A stretch of 64,000 nt of DNA from contig NC_053143.1 of assembly GCF_016808335.1 (NCBI RefSeq), positions 3,443,398 through 3,507,397 of the forward strand. Direction: 5' to 3'. A program made the position numbers and the translations under genes. Under the pieces are notes generated by a model. That model did no database searches, had not been told where the DNA came from, and was given only the letters and a program-made list of their open reading frames with translations. Origin of the DNA: Panicum virgatum (taxonomy: Eukaryota; Streptophyta; Magnoliopsida; Poales; Poaceae). Shown here piece after piece: positions 57,701 to 64,000 of the stretch (the stretch's first letter is position 1; each line of letters starts with the position of its first letter).

Positions 57701-59288
57701 TGACCGGTTGCTCCGGGCGGTCAGACCGGTCGCTTGTACCGGTCAGACCGGTTGCCTGAGGCGGTTCGACCAATCATGCTGGCTGGTCAACTCCTTTGAC
57801 TCTCCATACCTTTCCCTGAGGGACCATAGGTCTGTAGTTGTTGAATTGTTTATCCCTCAGCCTCTTGAACTCTTGGTCCTTCTTCTCCTGAGCACGTAGG
57901 CGCTGCAACTTTCGTCTTTGAGTACGAGTCAACCCTGGAGGACACCACCTTGGTTGAAAGTACTTTGATATTGAATTACTGCTGCTGTCCTCATGATCAT
58001 TATCCATGATCGGCCTCTGGATAGGAGGATTGACCGATTTACCAAAAACCATCGGTCTTGTACCCGCATCATTGACAACCACTTTGATATTGCCGATATG
58101 CAGAACATCATTGGCTTTAGTTTTCTCTGGATCAATAGTGGGTTGTACCTCTTCTTTCTTCTCCTTGACACGGTAAACCTGTCTCGGAGAATGAGCTTTG
58201 CCCGGCCTCTAATGAGGCCGATCTGACCGGTCAGTGGCGACCGGTCTGACCAGTGCAGGCTGCCGCCTCTGACCTGATTGGTTGGATCTCAATCAGTCAT
58301 GCACTGGTCATGCAACCTTGCCGAACATAGGCCTTCTGTGATCCTCCTCCTTGTGGTGAGATGGTGGGTATAGCATCGGATAACAATATATCCAAATTCC
58401 TTCATGCCCCCATGTAGGATAAGAAAAACCCGATGCCGGTGACACCGACAGTGTAGTAGCATACACCTTCTGAGGAGGGAATAATGTAGTGCTATCATCC
58501 CTACGCTTGCTGGATTCTCCCCTAGGAGAAGAACGCTTGCATTGGCGTGAAGGTGAACTTGGTTCTTTTTTTAGTGGCCGATCTTTTGGAACGGCCTTTG
58601 TGTACTTGTGCAGTAGCTGAGCGAAGGTGAGCTTCTTCTTTGTAGAACTCCCATGCACCTTCGACTTATTAACCTTCCGAGTACCTCCTTCCGGGCGCTT
58701 AGGCTTGAAAGTTCTGGGCCGACCTTTTGTCTGACCGGTCGTGCCTGAGTTGCAGGCCGACTTGTCTTTTGAGAGCAACTTTCTTGCCCCCCGGGTCTTG
58801 AAGCTTTTACAGTGATCTTCAGTGACTCCTTTCCATCAGGAGTCTTCTCCATCGTCACTTCCCTAGCCTGAATCTTGTCATTGATATTTTTCGGCCTTGG
58901 CTCACCAATGATAATATTTTTCCATTTTTCTCCTTCGGCTTGTTCCGGCCGAATGAGTACCTTGACATTATCCAAATCAACCGTATGGACAGGGAATGAT
59001 GCATTGTCATCTTTTACCTCATGCATTACCAATCGTCCTTCATTAACGGCCGATTGGATTTTTCGACGAAAGATATTGCAATCATTAGTTGCATGGGAAA
59101 AAGTATTATGCCACTTTCAATATGCATGCCGCTTCAGCTCCTCAAGCGGCGGTATGACATGAGACAACTTGATGTTTCCGCTTCTAAACAATTCATCAAA
59201 TATACGATCACACTTAGAAATATCAAAAGTGAAACGGGCTTGTTCTTGCTGATTCTTTGGAATCGACTTAAGCGATGAACGAGAACAT
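54708..59288 (-). mobile_element. Truncated Tat-lineage Ty3 retrotransposon (copy 2)
   Basis: Counterpart of 20824-25387 with the same fragments: LTR 54708-55451, second RNase H 56631-56446, RT thumb/RNase H 57341-56713, gag region 59288-58308, same stops and same truncation by the Tekay LTR. All the damage predates the duplication. Confidence 0.8.
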
Positions 59289-62200
59289 TGTGACACCCTA
59301 GGTGTCTGCACAGTAGAACTGTATTTATTTTATGCATCATGTGCTTAAATTGTGTGAGCAAGGCTCCTATTTTAAAAATATAAGGTTAATTGTGTAAATA
59401 TGATTTGATGCAAGGTCCTTTCTATAATTTAATTTGAATAGGGTGTGCAAATGTTGCTTTTGTGGAGGGTTTATTTGTAAAATTTAGTGCAATCATTACA
59501 TGGCAGAAAATTTTACATTTCAGTCTAAATTTAAGGTGGATTTGCTTTGGAAAAGACAAAAGTCCATTAAATTCAAAATCCTTGCCATGTTTTCAAAATA
59601 ACTCTTTAACCTTTGATCAAATCAATTTTTGCACAACACCAAAGTTGTAGATCTAGAAAAGTTGAACAACTTTCATGTTGGTCACGTTTTAATTTGAGCC
59701 CTAGTTTAGGAGTTATTTTTGTTTTACAATAGGATCCCTGAATTTTTCAGAAATTACAGACAAGTCCAGCAGTCATCTCCCACCTCTCTCCCTCTCAGCT
59801 TCGCTTGCTGCCGGCGCAGTGTAGCGCCGCCAGCCGCCGAGGAGGGCTGCAGGCCACCTCGTACTGCTCCACCGCCACACGCGGCACCCCCGAGACCTCC
59901 TGGCCCCACTCCACCCAGCGCTGGATCCCTCCTCCCCTTGCCACGCCGCCCAGTCGAGCTCCGTGGCCGCCACCTCGCCACCGCCGTGGCGAGCTCGAGA
60001 AAGAGCCCGACTTCCCCATCTCTCGCACGCCTCAGCACTAGGAGAATCCCCGCAACCTATTCCCCTCACTACCTCGCCAGTTCCCCGCCCCAAACCCCAG
60101 AACGCCGCCGTCGTCCACCGAAACGCCGGCGAGCTCGAGCTCATTGTCGACCCGCCATTCCAGACCTCCTCCGCCCACGCAGACCCCGCCATCAGCTCCA
60201 CCTCGCTCTCGCGCAGCTCCCCGACCTCTCCTCGTCGCCTATCCTCCACCAGAACCCCCTCGCCGCCGATCCCGTACGCCGACCGCTGCTGCTAGCCGTC
60301 GACGAACCTCCTCCGGCCGCCTCCTCCTCGACCCAAACCCATCAGCAGGTAGCGCTTGGCGCCCTATGGCTCCCCAGCCCCTCCACCCTCGCCGCCGATG
60401 ACCAGAGCCGCCGGAATCAGCCGGTCAAACTCCTCTCTCTGCTCTGACTCCGGCCAAGGGCCTATTTGCAAGCATCTTTTTCTTTCTAGGGGCCTGTCTG
60501 CAAGATTTCAATTCCTTCTCTTTTGTTTCTAGGCTGAATTTTGAAAATACCTAGAAATTCGTAGAAAAATTAGAAAAATACAAATCTAAATGTTTTGAAA
60601 TCCTTGTTACAAGGCCTACAAGTTTTGTTACACACATATCTTCAGTTTTGGCATGCATATTAATCCAAGAAAAAGAATATAATAATTAGGCTTTAATTAT
60701 TCTAGGAGTTGTACTCAATAACTTCATGTGATTTTTGGCTAGAATGTATTTTGTAGTGTTACTAGTGCCTGGTAAAAATATGAAACCTTTTTGACATCAT
60801 TAACTAGGTCAAAGTTTCAAGATTCCTAGATCTACTAGTTTTACTAATGTATTTGTGCTGGTAGAAATATTACAGTTCTTAGGGTGAAACTTTTTCCATG
60901 CATGTATGCCACTAAAACATTGCTGTTTCACAATTTTGAGAAATTTTAGATCTGTTTAACTATATATTTGATTTAATGCTTGTCAAGTAGGCTTTAATTA
61001 TAGTAAATAGTTTCCTTGATTAGGAAAATCTGAGAATTTTTGTAGAACTCTATTTTGGACATATGTTCATGTCTGTAGATATATAGGAACCACAAATGTT
61101 ATACAACTTTTTGTACTAATTAGTTTTTCCATATGTGGTTTAAAATTGTCAAAATTATTACTTCTGTTTTATGCCTAGATAAATTCTGAAAAATTTATAG
61201 GACGTTCATAAACATTTGAAGCCTGTTCTAAGAAATTTTGAGCTTCATAAGTTTTATAGTTTGTTCTGTAGAATTTAATCTTCTTCTAAGTGATGTTTGA
61301 GTAAATATTTTATTCTGAATAATTGGCTGCATGAAATGGTATGACATTTACAGGATAGATTGCACTCTGTACTTCCTGTTTGAAGTAATTTTTTTGAATT
61401 TAAATGCTATTTGTGTGCTGAGTTATTTATTTCTTAGCAAACCATGGTTTATTTGCTATATGAGCTAACTAAAACTTACTTTGTGAAGATAATCAAGTTG
61501 TCTTGTGAGGTTAATCATGTTATTTTGTATAGTAAGACATGTTAAATAACTACTCTATAAACGATTGCCCATATACTAAGTTTTGATTGCTATTTGTTAG
61601 ACTGCAACTTTATCGCAAAGTGTGTATGTTTGTAATGCCGTTTCTTGCATCACATATAGATACAACTGTTCTAGTGGGCGGAACGTACGAGCTGATCCAG
61701 GAGTCCGAAGGAGCTGATCAAGAAGCCCAGCTGACCGCCATTACACTGACTAAAGACCCGGACCAAAGTCCGGAAGAGCCCAAGGCTGATCTAGCTAGTG
61801 ACTACCGCGAAGGCAAGCCCCGGACATAAACCCAGTATTTCAAAATTATGTACTATATACTACTTACTTGTGCATTTATAGTTCTTAGGATTTGAATTGA
61901 AAACCCTAGGTGCATGATCCTAGGAACCTATGTACTGAACACTAGATTTGAGTTCGAGTAATTGCTATGCTTATAGGACCGGTAAAAGTCGAGTGATTGC
62001 CTGTCACTCGCGAGCTTAATAGGAGTTGCTTGTTTACTTTATGCAATCACTATAAGGACGTCGGACGGGGTCATGTTCGATATCATGACCTTGGGTGAGA
62101 CCCCGTCTATGTTGATGAATTCTGCTAAGGTCGCGGTGTGTGGTAGCGGTGGTTAAGTGTTTGAACGTACTAGCCACATGCCGTAAATATGGTACGCGGT

Positions 62201-63280
62201 AAGCCTAGTAGCTGATCGGACCGGTGAGTGGATATACCTTCACTCTCTCTTAGAGATAGGTTTTTATTTACGTTTATGTTGCGCAACACCACGGGTGCAG
62301 GGAGGAAATTGTTGCCCTGTAGTCCGGGAGAGTGACCCTATCCACAAGCCGGAATGAAAGGTCAACGGTTGTTTGGGAACGACCCGATGGTGTTCCAAAT
62401 GTGTGAGTTAGGTTTACCTTGCAAGGTTGGAAATCCGATTCGAATCATCCGTCTCTCGCGGATATTGAGACTACTTGATCCCTTTGCCACACAGAGTAAT
62501 AAGAGTAATATTATTATGATCAATCTTGATGTTTGACTAAAGTTCTATCATGGTTGATTAGAAGTAGTTGCTTACATAGATTGGTTAATCAACTAGAATG
62601 TTGAAAGCTAAAATGAGAAATTAAGGACCTACTCTTTATTGCTAAAAGAAATTAAGGACCTACTCTTTATTGCTTTTCAGCAAAAGGAAAACTAGAGCCT
62701 TACAGAACCCTGCATAGTCTTGATAAGTGGACTAAGTATATCCGTTGACGGTTAATTCTTGCTGAGTATTAGTATACTCAGCCTTGCTGTTGAATCCTAT
62801 TTCAGGTATGGGTTTTGAGGACCAGATCGCTAGTCTGACTTGGCCCTGCTCTTTGCCTCCTGGCTGGTCCGTTGAGTGGGATCCGTCTCCGGCCGGCAAT
62901 GACCCCGACGAGTGATACCTTGCTTGGGCTAGCTTGGTATACTTTTACGACGTGTTGTAGCCATCGTGTTTTCTTTCCGCTGCTTAACTCTGAACTTTAA
63001 ACTTATTTTTTGTATAATGTTTTACTGAGTTTGTATTTGTAATAATACTTTGAACTTGTTGTAATAACTGCTATGCCTGTGTTGTAAAATATATGGTTGT
63101 GATATCTTTGGACTCGCCTTCGTGAGGGGTATCCTTGTTCGATCCGAGATCCGGTGGTTGTATCGGGACGTTACCTGACAGACCAAGAATTGTTCCGTTT
63201 AAAGTGTGTTTGAGTCGGTGTTGCCTTTATGGTGATGGCCAGCGCACTTGAGCCGGGATAATTTAGGTGGTTCTGCCACA
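59289..63280 (+). repeat. 5' LTR of the Tekay element (copy 2)
   Basis: 3992 bp, TGTGACACC ... TGCCACA. Compared with copy 1 it has a 31-bp tandem duplication (units starting about 62618 and 62649). Confidence 0.75.
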
Positions 63281-64000
63281 GCTGGTATCAGAGCTGCAAG
63301 TGTACACCAGAGGTGTTGGAACCTTAAAATTTGATTTCAGTATAAAATTGGACCAACAAAGTATTTATAAAACTACGTTGGTTTCGTTAAGCATTGTGCT
63401 TAGAATGTAAAGCCCTAGGAAAATTTATGGGAGTTACTAGGTGGCTATCTACTTATGGTTTATTTATATCTGACTTCCAGCACTTTACATTCTGTCAAAC
63501 ATTACTTTTGTGCACAATCAACCTTTTAAATTCTGTAATGACGCACCTACGCTAAGGTAAGAAGGTAAGGATCCTCAGTCAGCTGAGGGAGTCTGACCTT
63601 CCCGTCGGTGATGCGAGCCGAACGCTGCCCTCAAGCAGTGGCTTACTTGAGGTGCTACCAATATACCAACTATTAGTTGACTATATTGGGAGTAAAGTAT
63701 ACTCAGTCAGCTGAGAGAGTCTGACCTTCCCATCGGCGATGCGAACCGAACGCTGCGCTCAAGTAGTGGCCTACTTGAGCTACTGCCAATATACTGACCA
63801 TCGGTCGATTATATTGGGAGTAAAAGTACCCCGTGAATACGTTGCCTCGGTAGCGTATGAGCACTGTCCATGCAGTGTTGGACGCATGGATGCCGCTTCT
63901 ATAGTGAGCAGTAATGTATGGGAACGCTTTCATAGGTGCTGGCATGAAAGGTTCAATGCATATATATGTTCTGTCAATCTTCTGGAGGTACGCTAACCGC
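63281..64000 (+). other. Leader of the Tekay element (copy 2, runs off the window)
   Basis: Matches 29351-30070 of copy 1, including the 128-bp tandem repeat (units at 63574 and 63702). The continuation is outside the window. Confidence 0.7.
63283..63294 (+). other. Primer-binding site of the Tekay element (consensus, copy 2)
   Basis: tggtatcagagc, exact complement of the initiator tRNA-Met 3' end, two bases after the LTR. Confidence 0.85.

Larger units (their letters stand above)
32962..64000 (+). repeat. Large direct tandem duplication, copy 2
   Basis: Second copy of the unit seen at 1-30070. It carries four insertions absent from copy 1: a Tourist MITE at 34639, a Copia element at 37457, a hAT MITE at 44345 and extra sequence at about 45344-46203. 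It lacks the long LTR insertion of copy 1 (114-4036) and the block equivalent to about 6011-8883. It keeps about 1.63 kb downstream of the PPR repeats (49191-50816) that copy 1 has lost. Because each TE-empty site is perfectly filled in the other copy, the insertions are real and orientation of change is clear for them. Confidence 0.93.

Noticed and set aside
59719..60447. 242-codon Pro/Arg-rich frame
   Set aside because: It lies in the GC-rich part of the Tekay LTR, and the copy-1 counterpart is split; compositional.
25388..63280. The two 4-kb Tekay LTRs as the ends of one 38-kb element
   Set aside because: Both are preceded by the same truncated Tat element and followed by a PBS and leader, so they are duplicated 5' LTRs, not a 5'/3' pair.

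Overview
The window is plant nuclear DNA, almost certainly from a grass. The reasons are a restorer-of-fertility-like PPR gene, an ATL-type RING-H2 gene, a nuclear tRNA-Ala(AGC), and a dense nest of grass-type transposable elements (Tat and Tekay Ty3 elements, a Copia element, Tourist, hAT and Stowaway-like MITEs, a Mutator-like element and a mini-Helitron). I cannot name the genus; panicoid is a guess. No prokaryotic, organellar or viral genome is present.

The main architecture is a direct tandem duplication with a period of about 33 kb. Copy 1 covers 1-30070. Copy 2 starts at about 32962 and is still running when the window ends at 64000. The only sequence outside both visible copies is 30071-32946, the interior of a Tekay-type retrotransposon. 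Neither outer boundary is in view. By eye the copies differ by about 1 percent over most of their length, and by more (about 3-5 percent) in the RING-H2 intron.

Order within each copy: mini-Helitron; ATL RING-H2 gene (minus strand); tRNA-Ala and a direct repeat (copy 1 only); a tandem cluster of decayed RING-finger genes (minus); a third RING-like ORF (minus); a restorer-like PPR pseudogene (plus) broken by a Tat retrotransposon fragment; a Mutator-like element; AT-rich spacer; a truncated Tat element (minus); and a Tekay element with a 4-kb LTR (plus).

Copy-specific changes give a history. Copy 1 alone has a 3.9-kb non-autonomous LTR element inside the Helitron, and a deletion removing the 3' half of the PPR pseudogene. 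Copy 2 alone has an intact, very young Copia element (4852 bp), a Tourist MITE, a hAT MITE and about 0.86 kb carrying a Stowaway-like MITE. It has lost 2.9 kb containing the first exon of the RING-H2 gene and the tRNA. The RING-H2 gene therefore survives with both exons only in copy 1, where an 8-bp difference shortens its C terminus.

Likely functional genes are few: the ATL RING-H2 gene of copy 1, tRNA-Ala, the Copia polyprotein and perhaps the RING-like ORF of copy 2. The most unusual signal is a short ORF inside the Tat fragment (15693, repeated at 47955). It begins with the first eight residues of mature histone H3, lies downstream of its own TATA box, and sits where Tat elements carry an antisense ORF. 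No cellular defence or metabolic system is encoded here.
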